Shown: positions 33,688-44,466, counted from the stretch's first letter. The stretch: 64,000 nucleotides of DNA from JAJPHU01 sp035553375 (GCA_035553375.1 DATNCY010000015.1:1-64000), one strand, 5' to 3'. Made by a program: numbers and translations. The notes: generated by a model not told the origin, from the letters alone.

Positions 33688-34341
33688 TTACTTGGTGGGT
33701 GCATTCGCGTCCGGTTGCGAGAGATCTACCTTCATTTTGCCGCCGTCCAGTTCGCTGGCCCATGCCTTCAATTGGCTGACAAGCCGCACACGCTGGTCGG
33801 GACTGTCTTTATACAGCACAAGCTCGATACGGCGCAGCGGCGGTTGCTTTTGTTGACGAGCCTTGATGGCTTCCTTGATCTCGGTGAACGTCAGCAAGCG
33901 CGGCCCTTCCGCCGACTCAATGCGATAGCAGCGCGGCCCATCGACATCCTGTTTTTTCAAGGTGTCTGCGCCCAGCACCTCGATACGCAGCGTCTCGGCA
34001 GCCGGCGATTGGCTATCCGCGTCGGTCTTTTTATCGCCGTTGTCTTTCTTGACGGTCGCGGTTGTCTTCTCGCCCTCGCCTTCGCCCTTGCCGGAGCCGG
34101 ACCCCAGACCCCATCCGCCCCTGCCGCCGATGCCGGGACCACCGCCGCCGAACAACCACAAACTAACAAGCCAGCCGCAAATCAAGCCGCCGAGTAAACG
34201 AACCGTCAGAACGGGCCAAGCGGGTAGTTTGCGCGTGGTGAACGCTCGGCTCAACAGCTGCGCCAGCAAGCCCAGTCCCAGACCGCCCGCCACGCCGCCG
34301 CCCACGACAGCGAGGATCTTTACCACTACGTCAGTCGTCAT
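33688..34341 (-). CDS. Hypothetical membrane protein of the ExbB/ExbD-like gene set
   Basis: A 217-residue protein with two N-terminal helices (about 8-28 and 42-65), a Gly-rich linker (GGGGPGIGGRGGWGLGSG) and a C-terminal soluble domain (TLRIEVLGADTLKKQDVDGP, then LLTFTEIKEAIKARQQ). The last part resembles the periplasmic fold of ExbD/TolR-type proteins (peptidoglycan- or receptor-facing). The start overlaps the stop of the ExbD-like gene (ATGA). It is the last gene of the tolQ-tolR-like run. Confidence 0.65.
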   Translation of the reverse strand: MTTDVVVKILAVVGGGVAGGLGLGLLAQLLSRAFTTRKLPAWPVLTVRLLGGLICGWLVSLWLFGGGGPGIGGRGGWGLGSGSGKGEGEGEKTTATVKKDNGDKKTDADSQSPAAETLRIEVLGADTLKKQDVDGPRCYRIESAEGPRLLTFTEIKEAIKARQQKQPPLRRIELVLYKDSPDQRVRLVSQLKAWASELDGGKMKVDLSQPDANAPTK

Positions 34342-34886
34342 GGTTGCGCCCCTCCCGCCGACACCCCTGGACTATCGTAGCCCAGCGCCACGCCCTGAAA
34401 CCAGCGGTCGTAGCTCTCACGCTGTCCGCGCGTCGGATACGTGCTGGTCGGGCTGCGCGGATACAGAATCAGATAGTACAACTCGCGCTGTCCCAGCTTA
34501 CGGCGATCGTCCTCGATCAAGGCATGCGCCACCGCCTCATCCGGGATCAGGATACGTTGCGGATCGCGATAATACAGTTTTCCCGTGTCGGGATCGATCT
34601 CCAGCACGCGCACCGATAAACGCTTTTGCAGCGCTTTGCCCTTCTCCTGACGCAGCTTCTCGATCTCGTCGCGCAGCGCTTGCGGCATGTCGCCGCCGGA
34701 TTGACGGAGGCGTTCGACTTCCTCTTCCTTCTGGCGCAGACGTTCCTCCAGCGCCGCCACGTCCGCCGAGGTATCGCTGGGATCTTTCGCCAACGGCAGC
34801 ACAAGGAAGATGCAGAAAAGCAGCGTCAGCACATCGATGAGCGGGATGAAGAACCGCGTCACACTCCGCTGAGGTAGCTGGATCAT
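34338..34886 (-). CDS. ExbD/TolR-like protein
   Basis: ATG 34886 (MIQLPQRSVTRFFIPLIDVL) is used; the open frame upstream of it is repeat DNA. The product has a single N-terminal membrane helix with the ExbD-type FFIPLIDVLTLLFCIFLVLP and its Asp at residue 18, then a coiled coil (VAALEERLRQKEEEVERLRQ) and a periplasmic domain (182 residues in all). ExbD/TolR use the proton gradient with the ExbB/TolQ channel. It is the middle gene of three co-directional membrane genes. Confidence 0.8.
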   Translation of the reverse strand: MIQLPQRSVTRFFIPLIDVLTLLFCIFLVLPLAKDPSDTSADVAALEERLRQKEEEVERLRQSGGDMPQALRDEIEKLRQEKGKALQKRLSVRVLEIDPDTGKLYYRDPQRILIPDEAVAHALIEDDRRKLGQRELYYLILYPRSPTSTYPTRGQRESYDRWFQGVALGYDSPGVSAGGAQP

Positions 34887-35036
34887 ATTTCTAACCACAG
34901 AGACACAGAGGCACAGAGAATCCAAAGGAACGAGCAATCAACGAAAGAAGAATTATTGTCCTGCACTCTACACCGGGTAATTTTATCGGTTTACCTTGTC
35001 TTCTCTCTGTGTCTCTGTGCCTCTGTGGTTAGAAAT
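34887..35036. repeat. Inverted array of CACAGAG-type repeats
   Basis: Left arm 34887-34920 reads ATTTCTAACCACAGAGACAC then AGAGGCACAGAGAA; right arm 35001-35036 is its complement with one extra repeat. The element fills the gap between the ExbB-like and ExbD-like genes and encodes the last ~15 residues of the ExbB-like protein (HRGTETQRED). Repeats of this type occur across many bacterial genomes. Confidence 0.85.
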
Positions 35037-35543
35037 GGAATATTCGTCTACAGGAGGCGCATCGCCGCCGAGCGAGCGGATGATGTCACGGCCGAGCAGC
35101 ACAACCCAACTCGGCAGGATGTTGATGAGGGCCATGAACAGACCGCTGCCCGTGGCCGTGATGGCCGGCGCGTAAAGTTGAATGATCGTCGCCGGCGGCG
35201 TTGGTCCCTTGATGGAACTGAAGGTTTGCAAAATGCCGGCCACCGTGCCAATAAGTCCCAGCAGCGGGAACCACTCGGCGGCCTGGGCGAGATGCGACAG
35301 CCAATGATCGGGGCGTTCATCGAAGTTGCTGCCGCGCCATTGCAGAGCGCTCCAGGCGAGCATCATCTGCACCACGAAGAGGCTGCCGCCGAGACCGAGG
35401 ATCAGTCCGTCTAAGGAGGTGAGACGATCGAGATAGAAATTGCGCGCCGGCGCCGGCAGCGCGACGACGATGAGTACAGCCGCCAGCGCCGGTACCAGGC
35501 AGAAGACGAGAGGCAGCACGATCTGAATCAACTGACGGCGCAC
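34983..35543 (-). CDS. MotA/TolQ/ExbB proton-channel family protein
   Basis: GTG 35543 (VRRQLIQIVLPLVFCLVPAL) follows GGGGGAGG. The 186-residue product has three membrane helices (near 8-30, 48-68 and 95-125), with the family motif WFPLLGLIGTVAGILQTF and the second helix pair IITATGSGLFMALINI-like (TATGSGLFMAL). It is a TolQ/ExbB-type proton channel. The C-terminal residues after SISN are encoded by the CACAGAG repeat. It lies upstream of the ExbD-like gene on the same strand. Confidence 0.85.
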   Translation of the reverse strand: MRRQLIQIVLPLVFCLVPALAAVLIVVALPAPARNFYLDRLTSLDGLILGLGGSLFVVQMMLAWSALQWRGSNFDERPDHWLSHLAQAAEWFPLLGLIGTVAGILQTFSSIKGPTPPATIIQLYAPAITATGSGLFMALINILPSWVVLLGRDIIRSLGGDAPPVDEYSISNHRGTETQREDKVNR

Positions 35544-35560
35544 GGTCGATCCTCCCCCTT

Positions 35561-35619
35561 CCTGACCAGTCCGCAGCGCGAGCAAGGAAGTCCCTTGCTC
35601 GCGCTGCGGGCTGGTCAGG
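35561..35619. repeat. REP-like hairpin upstream of the ExbB-like gene
   Basis: CCTGACCAGTCCGCAGCGCG (35561-35580) pairs with CGCGCTGCGGGCTGGTCAGG (35600-35619) except for one G-T position; the arms extend further toward the centre. It lies between the lipoprotein gene and the ExbB-like gene on the minus strand and would be in the leader RNA of the latter, where it could tune expression within the cluster. Confidence 0.8.
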
Positions 35620-35629
35620 AAACCAATGC

Positions 35630-35818
35630 TCAACCGGGATCAGACGGAGGCGGCTTCACCGGCGCGCCCTTGTTATCTGCTGGTTGCTTATTGGTCGGCT
35701 TCGTCGTGGTCGGCGTGGTTCCCGGTGTGGAAGCGGGATGACAGCCAAGACTCGATCCAATCAACATGGCCGCCAGCCAAGCTACGAAACCCCAGCGCCA
35801 ACTCGTTGCCTTCCTCAT
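35630..35818 (-). CDS. Small lipoprotein
   Basis: The 62-residue product has a basic start (MRKATSWRWGF), a hydrophobic core (VAWLAAMLIGSSLGC) with a lipobox-like SLGC at 23-26, and then a Thr/Pro/Lys-rich mature tail. It is probably exported and lipidated. GAGGGAG precedes the ATG. It lies between the thioesterase gene and the ExbB-like gene. Confidence 0.75.
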   Translation of the reverse strand: MRKATSWRWGFVAWLAAMLIGSSLGCHPASTPGTTPTTTKPTNKQPADNKGAPVKPPPSDPG

Positions 35819-35828
35819 GGTCGCTCCC

Positions 35829-36212
35829 TCACGTTTGGCTTAGGAAATCCGGCAGAGCCTGCGGTCGGCCCTCGCGATCGACGCAGGCCAGGGTGGACGA
35901 ACCCTCCGCCAGTAGTCGCCCCTCGCAGAACAATTCGTAACGATGATCGATGCGCACCATCGTCGTGCGTACCGTGGTCGTTTTCAGAGTTAACAGATCG
36001 TCATAGCGCGCCGGCCAGCGATAACGCACCTCGATCTTCGTCAGCACCAGTAAATAACCCTGGTCTTCCAGATCCTTGTATGACAATCCGTTCGAGCGCA
36101 GCAGTTCGGTACGTCCCTGCTCGAAATAGATCAGGTAATTCGCATGGTGCAGCAGTCCCATGCGGTCGGTCTCCGCGTAGCGCACGCGGATGGTGATGTC
36201 TCCACTCGTCAT
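35829..36212 (-). CDS. YbgC/FadM-type acyl-CoA thioesterase (hotdog fold)
   Basis: ATG 36212 (MTSGDITIRVRYAETDRMGL) gives a 127-residue hotdog-fold protein. The pattern RVRYAETDRMGLLHHANYLI with Asp, and YFEQGRTELLRSNG, is diagnostic of 4-hydroxybenzoyl-CoA/YbgC thioesterases. In many bacteria ybgC sits directly before tolQ-tolR; here the same order is seen (ybgC, lipoprotein, TolQ-like, TolR-like). It begins 17 bases after the signal peptidase gene. Confidence 0.9.
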   Translation of the reverse strand: MTSGDITIRVRYAETDRMGLLHHANYLIYFEQGRTELLRSNGLSYKDLEDQGYLLVLTKIEVRYRWPARYDDLLTLKTTTVRTTMVRIDHRYELFCEGRLLAEGSSTLACVDREGRPQALPDFLSQT

Positions 36213-36229
36213 GGCAATCCTGTCTTGGA

Positions 36230-38419
36230 TCAACGGATGCGTCCGGCCCGACCGAACGGATAGTAGACCAGCAGCGCTCGCCCCAACAGCAAGCGTTGCG
36301 GCACCGCGCCCCAGGAACGGCCATCGGAGCTTTCGGGACTGTTGTCGCCCAGGCAGAGGAAATGCTCCGGCTGAATGTACAGGGTCAACAACGGCGGATC
36401 GCTGAGGTGGCCCCAGGTAGTCGGATCGGTGAAACTGACGCCGGGCACATCGGGATCGGTGGGACGGTCATTGCGATCGCCGCCGACCGTGTAATAAGTG
36501 TCGCGGAACAGTTTCAATTTGTGGACGGCAACCGTCGTTCCCTTGGCGCCGATGCTGGCCGGTTCCAGATCGTTCTTGGCGACCGGACCAATGTTGGTGG
36601 GCGGCAGATACGGAACGCCGCTCTCGAAGGGCAGATCGCCGTTCACCCAGACGACCAGCCGTTGATCCACGTTGGCGAAGCGCAGGCGATAATCGCCTTT
36701 CTTGCTCATCGCGGTTGGTTTGCTATCGAGCTTCTGCTCGCCCTCTTGGGTGACTCGCAGCAAGGTGCAGGTGCCCGAGGCCAGATCCCAACGAGCGCGG
36801 AAGCGATCGACGCCGCGACATAGTTCGAGCGTGAACTCGCCCTGCGGATTGTCGATGGTCGCCTCGCATTCGAGGATTAAATCGCCGACCCAGTTGTTGC
36901 CCAACAGCGGCGTGAAGTGCAAACCACCTTGATAGGTGTTGTAACCCATGATGTCGGTGATGAGGGCGGGCTTGCCGTCATCCTCGCGGGACAAATGGTG
37001 ATAGCGCAGCCAGTGTTCCTCTTTCGCATCGCCACCGTCGAGACGGAAACCGTGCGGCGGACCCTCCGCCCAGGCGCGGCCCTTGCTCGTCCAACGTACC
37101 GCCGTGGCCGGGTCTTTCTTGCTCGGATGATCGTTGTCGTAGACCAGACGCATCATCGACAAGATATTGTCCGGGTTTTTGCGGACGATCTGAAACTCGC
37201 CCTGCTCGAAGCGCTTGATCGCTTCAGGATCATTGCTGTGCATGTGATCTTTTTGCCAGAGCGTGGCCATCATCACCGGGTCGCTCTTGGCCTTCTCGTA
37301 GTCGTCGTAGCTCAGTCCCTTGTCGGGGCGGAGGAAGTACAATTTGCCGCCGCGGATGGCGATGGTTTCGCCCGGCCGACCGATGAGACGCTTGATGTAG
37401 TTCATCGGCACATGATTTTTGTTCGGACCGGATGACGTGGGGAAACCCAGATCGCCGGGATATTTGAAGACGACGACATCAAGGCGATCCGGCCATTTGC
37501 CGAGCAGATCGTAGACGAACTTGGCGACCAACACGCGATCGCCGCTATTCCAGCCTGGATCGTCGATCTCTTTAGAGGTCGGGTTGTCGCGTTTATAGGA
37601 CTCCGGCGCGCTGGGGAAGTGGATGCGTTGCCGGCAATTGGGACAGACGCAAGCGTAAACCGAAGACGGTCGGCCTCCCTCGCTGGGATCGACTTCCTGA
37701 CTGCAATTGATGGGGAACTTGATGCCGCAATCGGGACAGACGATTTCTTTCTGATAGCCCAACAGCGTTTGCGCCATCGAGCCAGTGGGAATGACGAACG
37801 CTTCGGCGGCGAACGACTTCAGCAGCAGGACGAGAACGACGACAAAGACGATGGTTTCGACAATTTCGCGGACGCTATCGTTGCGTTGCAACGGTTGCTG
37901 TTGCCGTCGGGGTTGGGTCGCCAGCCCCGGCAAGGCCGCCGCCTCATTTTGATGCAGATTCGTCGAACGAAACAGCAATCCCGGCACACCGAGCAGCCAG
38001 AGCATGAGCGCGGAGTGCCACGAATGGCTGCCCGGTTCGATCCGCAGCCCCATGAAGCGGCTGAGCCAGAAATTGCGTTCCAGGAGGAGGAACAGACCGA
38101 GATTAAGGACGGCGGTGATGCCGAGGGCCAATTCGGGGCTTTTCGAGTGCGAGCGGGTGAAGAAAAAGACCAGCCCCAACAAGCCCCAGCCGCAAGCGAG
38201 GACGAGCAGCAAGCCCAGCACCCAGCGGCCAAGCATGACCAATTCTGGCAGGGCCGAGCCGCCGCTCTTCTTGGGAGGCGGAAGCTCGCTGTTCCGGGGA
38301 GACACCGGCCCATTAGACGATGGCACGCCGTTGGTATTTTCAATCGGCGGCGTCAGCGGGGAAGGAGCCGAAAACCCAGTGGAGGAATGCGGCGAAGGGG
38401 GGATGTGTTCATCTGGCAT
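36230..38419 (-). CDS. lepB: Type I signal peptidase with zinc ribbon and beta-sandwich insert
   Basis: The catalytic Ser214 lies in FVIPTGSMAQTLLGY and the general-base Lys343 in NYIKRLIGRPGE. A zinc ribbon (CPDCG, then CVCPNCR, about 228-262) follows the serine, and the last box reads GDNSPESSDGRSW. Between about residues 430 and 660 there is a ~200-residue beta-sandwich-like insert (VGDLILECEATIDNPQGEFT). Total length of 729 is more than twice E. coli LepB and is the planctomycete form. Membrane helices near 65-90, 98-115, 138-152 and 185-202 precede it. It cuts signal peptides from exported proteins. The adjacent gene is a paralogue with Ala in place of the Ser. Confidence 0.92.
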   Translation of the reverse strand: MPDEHIPPSPHSSTGFSAPSPLTPPIENTNGVPSSNGPVSPRNSELPPPKKSGGSALPELVMLGRWVLGLLLVLACGWGLLGLVFFFTRSHSKSPELALGITAVLNLGLFLLLERNFWLSRFMGLRIEPGSHSWHSALMLWLLGVPGLLFRSTNLHQNEAAALPGLATQPRRQQQPLQRNDSVREIVETIVFVVVLVLLLKSFAAEAFVIPTGSMAQTLLGYQKEIVCPDCGIKFPINCSQEVDPSEGGRPSSVYACVCPNCRQRIHFPSAPESYKRDNPTSKEIDDPGWNSGDRVLVAKFVYDLLGKWPDRLDVVVFKYPGDLGFPTSSGPNKNHVPMNYIKRLIGRPGETIAIRGGKLYFLRPDKGLSYDDYEKAKSDPVMMATLWQKDHMHSNDPEAIKRFEQGEFQIVRKNPDNILSMMRLVYDNDHPSKKDPATAVRWTSKGRAWAEGPPHGFRLDGGDAKEEHWLRYHHLSREDDGKPALITDIMGYNTYQGGLHFTPLLGNNWVGDLILECEATIDNPQGEFTLELCRGVDRFRARWDLASGTCTLLRVTQEGEQKLDSKPTAMSKKGDYRLRFANVDQRLVVWVNGDLPFESGVPYLPPTNIGPVAKNDLEPASIGAKGTTVAVHKLKLFRDTYYTVGGDRNDRPTDPDVPGVSFTDPTTWGHLSDPPLLTLYIQPEHFLCLGDNSPESSDGRSWGAVPQRLLLGRALLVYYPFGRAGRIR

Positions 38420-38491
38420 GGGACACCCTAAATGAGCGAGAAGACGCCTCCGAGAATACTTCGGAGTTGCCCGCCCCGCATTTTGGCTGGG

Positions 38492-40435
38492 TTAGCGCAA
38501 CGGCCCAACTCTCTGTAAGGGATAGTACACGAAAAAGGCTCTGCCCAACAAGAGGCGGTCGGGAACGCAGCCCCACATCCGGCTATCGGAACTCTCGGCG
38601 CTGTTGTCGCCCAGCACGAAGGACTGGCCCGGCGGGACATAATAAGTGGCCAACGGCGGCTTGTCCAAGCCACCCCAGGTGGACGGATCGGCGAAGTTGA
38701 CACCAGGCACATCGGGTTCGTTGGGACGGTCATTTCTCTCATCGCCAACCGTGTAGTAGATGTCGCGGAACAACTTCAACCGATGGACGGCGACCGTCGT
38801 TTCCTGCACGCCGATCCGCGCCGGTTCCAAATCGTTCTTCTCGCTGGGACCACTTCGTTTGGGCGGCGGATAGGTGACGCCGTCGCCGAACGGCAGTTCC
38901 TCGTTGACCCAAACGATCAACCGCCGATCCACGTTGGCGAAGCGCAGGCGATAATCGCCCTTCTTGCTCATCGCGGTCGGCTTGCTGTCGAGCTTCTGCT
39001 CACTGTCCTCGGTGACACGCAACAGAGTACAAGTGCCGGCGGCCAGATCCCAGCGGGCGCGGAAGCGATCGAGGCCGCGCGACAACTCAAGAGTCAACTC
39101 GCCCTGCGGACTATCGATGGCCGCTTCGCATTCGAGGATCAAATCGCCAACCCAATTGTTGTCCAGGAGCGGCATGAGATGGAAACCGCCCTGATAGGTG
39201 TTGTAGCCCACGATGTCCGCGATGAGTGCGGGCTTGTTGTCGTTGTGGGGCAAGACGTGGCGATAGCGCAGCCAGGCAGCGCGCTCGGCGGCGTCGGCGT
39301 GAACCTCGTAGGAATGAGCGTCGCCGGCCTTCCAGCCGTCTTCGCTTTCCCATCGCGCCGGCTGGCCCTTCGCTGGATGATCGTTGTCGTAAACGATATG
39401 CCGCATCGTCAGCACTTGCGTGGGGCTTTTGCGGAGGATTTCAAACTGTCCGTCCTGGAAGCGGCGGATCGCGTCGGCATCGTTGGGATGCATCCGTTCC
39501 TTGCCCTGTGAGGGATCTTCCAACTCCTGTTTGGTCTCGCCCTCTTCGTAGCGGAGTCCCTTGTTCGCGCCGAGGACGTACAGATCGCCGCTCTTTATGG
39601 CCAGCGTCTCGCCCGGCAGACCGGCGAGCCGTTTGACGTAAAGCATAGGAGTCGCTTTGAAAGGATATTGATGCACGACGACATCGAAGCGTTTCGGCTT
39701 GATGGCCGCGGTGCCGAGAAGACCACGGCCGGCCAACAGATGATCGCCGCCGCTCAAGCCAGGATCGGCGGTCTCGACGGAGTCGGGATTGTCGCGGCCG
39801 TAGGAAGCGGGAGCGATGGGGAAGTGAATACGCTGGCGGCAATTCGGACAGACGCAGGCGTAAATCGTCGCCCGTTTGCCTTCCGAGGGGGCGGCTTCCT
39901 GGCTACCGTTGATGGGGAATTCAAACGCGCACGCCGGACAGCGAATGTCCTTGTGATAACCCAACAGCGCGGGGGACATCGCCCCGGTGGGAACGGCGAA
40001 CCCGCTGGTTACGCTGGTGCTGATGGCATACACGAATCCCACGGTGTAGAGGATGCCAAACATTTGCCAGAGCAATCCAACGATGATGGCCCGTCCCAGA
40101 GAATGTGTCACGAACGCACGCAGGAAAACGAGCAACAGAACGACATGAAAAATCAGCGCGCCGATCCCCAACCACGGCGAATCCTCGCCCCGGCCCGGCA
40201 CGACAAACCATAGACCGGCCACAACCAGCAACCCGCACAACCCGAAGGCGACGACTACTGCCAGGGCACGCTTGTAAGAAATACCGCTTCGCTCAACGGC
40301 GGCGACGGCTTCCGTGGGAACGGGCACGCCGCGCCGGACACGGCAAATCTTACAGCTCAGCCAGAGCAAGAACGCGCTGACGAAAAGGTTGACCAACGCC
40401 AGCACACCGAGAATCACGAGAGGGAGAAAGGGCAT
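38492..40435 (-). CDS. Signal peptidase I paralogue with catalytic Ser replaced by Ala
   Basis: The start at ATG 40435 (MPFLPLVILGVLALV) gives 647 residues. The protein aligns with its neighbour along most of its length: zinc ribbon CPAC/CVCPNCR, Lys268 in YVKRLAGLPGE, insert domain and GDNSAESSDSRMW. At the active site it reads FAVPTGAMSPALLG (Ala152, codon GCG) where the neighbour has Ser (TCG). It should not act as a Ser-Lys peptidase; a regulatory or substrate-holding role is possible. It lies directly after lepA, 13 bases downstream. Confidence 0.85.
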   Translation of the reverse strand: MPFLPLVILGVLALVNLFVSAFLLWLSCKICRVRRGVPVPTEAVAAVERSGISYKRALAVVVAFGLCGLLVVAGLWFVVPGRGEDSPWLGIGALIFHVVLLLVFLRAFVTHSLGRAIIVGLLWQMFGILYTVGFVYAISTSVTSGFAVPTGAMSPALLGYHKDIRCPACAFEFPINGSQEAAPSEGKRATIYACVCPNCRQRIHFPIAPASYGRDNPDSVETADPGLSGGDHLLAGRGLLGTAAIKPKRFDVVVHQYPFKATPMLYVKRLAGLPGETLAIKSGDLYVLGANKGLRYEEGETKQELEDPSQGKERMHPNDADAIRRFQDGQFEILRKSPTQVLTMRHIVYDNDHPAKGQPARWESEDGWKAGDAHSYEVHADAAERAAWLRYRHVLPHNDNKPALIADIVGYNTYQGGFHLMPLLDNNWVGDLILECEAAIDSPQGELTLELSRGLDRFRARWDLAAGTCTLLRVTEDSEQKLDSKPTAMSKKGDYRLRFANVDRRLIVWVNEELPFGDGVTYPPPKRSGPSEKNDLEPARIGVQETTVAVHRLKLFRDIYYTVGDERNDRPNEPDVPGVNFADPSTWGGLDKPPLATYYVPPGQSFVLGDNSAESSDSRMWGCVPDRLLLGRAFFVYYPLQRVGPLR

Positions 40436-40448
40436 GATCGCACCGAGG

Positions 40449-42248
<1,800 letters not shown>

Positions 42249-42373
42249 AGGTGGTCTTGCGCTCTCCTCAGCAACGGTTCCGTTCGCCTCCGTTGTTCTT
42301 CTGGGAAAGCATACCAGCTTGCGCACGGGCTGGATAGAGGAGGGCCGTTGGCGACCAAGCCAAGGCGCGTTCC

Positions 42374-44224
42374 TCATTTCCGAACCGCCGGCTTGCCGGT
42401 GGTGATGCCGAGCATGTCGCGCCATTTCGCGGTCGAGTCGCCGCCATCCTTGCCGGTTAGCCCACGCAGCGCATACAGCACCGCCTCGCGCTGGAGTTGG
42501 CCGGTCGGCTTCTGGGTGATCTCCGGCATCTCATCCGCCTTGACCGGGCGAACGCGCGTCACGAAATCGAAACGCTGTTCATTCGGCCAGGGGGTTGCCG
42601 CCATGACCGGCAGGTTGACCGAGAAATCCTGACGTAAGAACGTGATGTCGGCACGGACGAAATTGCCGGTCTGACCGGCATAGTAAAGGCGCGGCAGCGG
42701 TTGTCCCGGAGTCGGCACGAGACCGCGTACCAACCCATCCTTGTCGCTCATCGAGGGAGCATGACACAGCAAACAGTTGCGCATGTGATTGAGGCGAACC
42801 AACTCAGGCACCGCGCCCTTTTTTGCCTTGGGATCGAGAACGGGCACGGAAGGATCGAGTTTATCGAGGACATCGACCAACTTGGGGACCGCTCCTTCGG
42901 GTTTGAGGGTGAGCAGGGCGACGGCGGCATGATCGGCGACGGGCGCCCACGGATAGCGTAATCCTTGCAGCAGAATAGGAACGTATTGGGCGGCCGGTCG
43001 TTTTTGCAAGGCGGCGACGGCAGCTTGGCGCACTTCCGGCGACAGGTCCACGAGGCCGCGTTTGGCGAGTGCGGCCGTCGCGGCCGCATTGTTGACCTTG
43101 GCTAATTCACGCACCAACAACAAACGGGTCGCGTCATCCTCGACTTGCAGCATTTGCAGCAGGGTAGCGAGAGCGCCGCGGAATTTCTCGACCTTGTTGA
43201 CGTCGCACCACTCCTTGAACGCCTCGATTTTCTCTTTGGGCGAGCCATTGAGGTTGGTCGTTCCGGCGACATTGGCAACCTTGCCGCTGCGGAAGCGCAC
43301 GCGAACCGGCGTAACGGGAACGGACACGAAGCCCATATCGCGCAGGTTCTTTGAAAGAGTCTGCACGATGGTGGCGCTGGCGGGATCAAGTTGACATTTC
43401 GGCCCCGACAACAGCGACAAACCGGATTTGAGGGCCGCTTGCCGCATGGCCTTGTTCAGACGCAGGTTGAAGGTGTAATCGATTTGGCTTCGCGGCACTC
43501 CGCGAACGGCACGTTCGTCCTTCTTCTCCATCGCGCGAAAACTCTCGATCTCCAGATCGCTGAATAGCCGCAGTTCCGGGACGGCGAGCAGTTGCTGGCG
43601 CAAGTCGTCCTCGCTCGCTTGCAGTCGCTTCTCGAAAGCGACATCGGCGGCTAAGCGTTGCGGTTTCGCGGGCGGACTGGGAGGAACATCGGCTGGCTTC
43701 GGCGGAGCGGGAAGTTCTGGCGCTGGCGGGAGGGGAGGAGGATTGTCGGGCCGAATGCTCGGACGCGGTGCCGATGCCGGTAGCGGCGGCGGAGCAGGAG
43801 GCGGTTGCAATCCGCCGCCGAGAATCCGATCGACCTCATCCGTTCGAGCGAGGTGGTTGTCTTCTGTTGAACCGACCTTGAGCGGCAACAATTCGGCGTC
43901 CGAGTCGTTGTCTTTCGCGGATGGGGCCAGATCCGTGGACGGCGTCGCGTCTTCGCTTTGCGCGTTCACTTGCTCCGCTGGATTGGCTGGCGACGCATTG
44001 CGGAACTTCACCATAAAAATGGTGAGGAGTGCGAACAAGAAGACGCCCAGAAATGCCGTACCGAGTAGAATCCAACCCACACGCAACAGACGAGAGCCGC
44101 TCAAATACGTCGCCGCGTTCGGTGACGGATCACTTTCTATCCTCCGAGTTGCCGCGGGTTGCACCTGACTGTCATGAGGGATGGGCCGGTGGTGGGGATG
44201 CGGACCTGGCGATGGACCTTGCAT
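42374..44224 (-). CDS. Membrane-anchored HEAT-repeat protein with CxxCH motif
   Basis: The 616-residue protein has one membrane helix near residues 46-72 (VGWILLGTAFLGVFLFALLT), a Pro-rich linker (about 140-195), and a periplasmic part. HEAT-like repeats occur around 370-460 (LVRELAKVNNAAATAALAKR, LVDLSPEVRQAAVAALQKRP). A CLLCH motif near 490 (MRNCLLCHAPSMSD) could carry haem c. It probably belongs to the large group of planctomycete secreted cytochrome-type or scaffold proteins. It lies upstream of lepA on the same strand (125 bases) and AGGGG precedes the ATG. Nothing else is seen in 44225-44466. Confidence 0.65.
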   Translation of the reverse strand: MQGPSPGPHPHHRPIPHDSQVQPAATRRIESDPSPNAATYLSGSRLLRVGWILLGTAFLGVFLFALLTIFMVKFRNASPANPAEQVNAQSEDATPSTDLAPSAKDNDSDAELLPLKVGSTEDNHLARTDEVDRILGGGLQPPPAPPPLPASAPRPSIRPDNPPPLPPAPELPAPPKPADVPPSPPAKPQRLAADVAFEKRLQASEDDLRQQLLAVPELRLFSDLEIESFRAMEKKDERAVRGVPRSQIDYTFNLRLNKAMRQAALKSGLSLLSGPKCQLDPASATIVQTLSKNLRDMGFVSVPVTPVRVRFRSGKVANVAGTTNLNGSPKEKIEAFKEWCDVNKVEKFRGALATLLQMLQVEDDATRLLLVRELAKVNNAAATAALAKRGLVDLSPEVRQAAVAALQKRPAAQYVPILLQGLRYPWAPVADHAAVALLTLKPEGAVPKLVDVLDKLDPSVPVLDPKAKKGAVPELVRLNHMRNCLLCHAPSMSDKDGLVRGLVPTPGQPLPRLYYAGQTGNFVRADITFLRQDFSVNLPVMAATPWPNEQRFDFVTRVRPVKADEMPEITQKPTGQLQREAVLYALRGLTGKDGGDSTAKWRDMLGITTGKPAVRK

Positions 44225-44466
44225 GGGAACCCCTCTGACTCGATCGATCGGGCTACAGTGCCCTTCTAATTCTATTCCCCTGCGCTATCGAAACTCAAGC
44301 ATCTTCTCGGAAATGTATCCTCATCGCTGCGTTCCTTATCCTTCGCCCTTCCTCTTGCTGCCGTCCTATTCAAACCCTAATATATTCGCGGAAGGTCGAA
44401 CCCCTACGGTAGTGCGGTTGTCCATCAAAGGATCGGAAACCGACACGGTCGGGAGCAGACGAGGGA

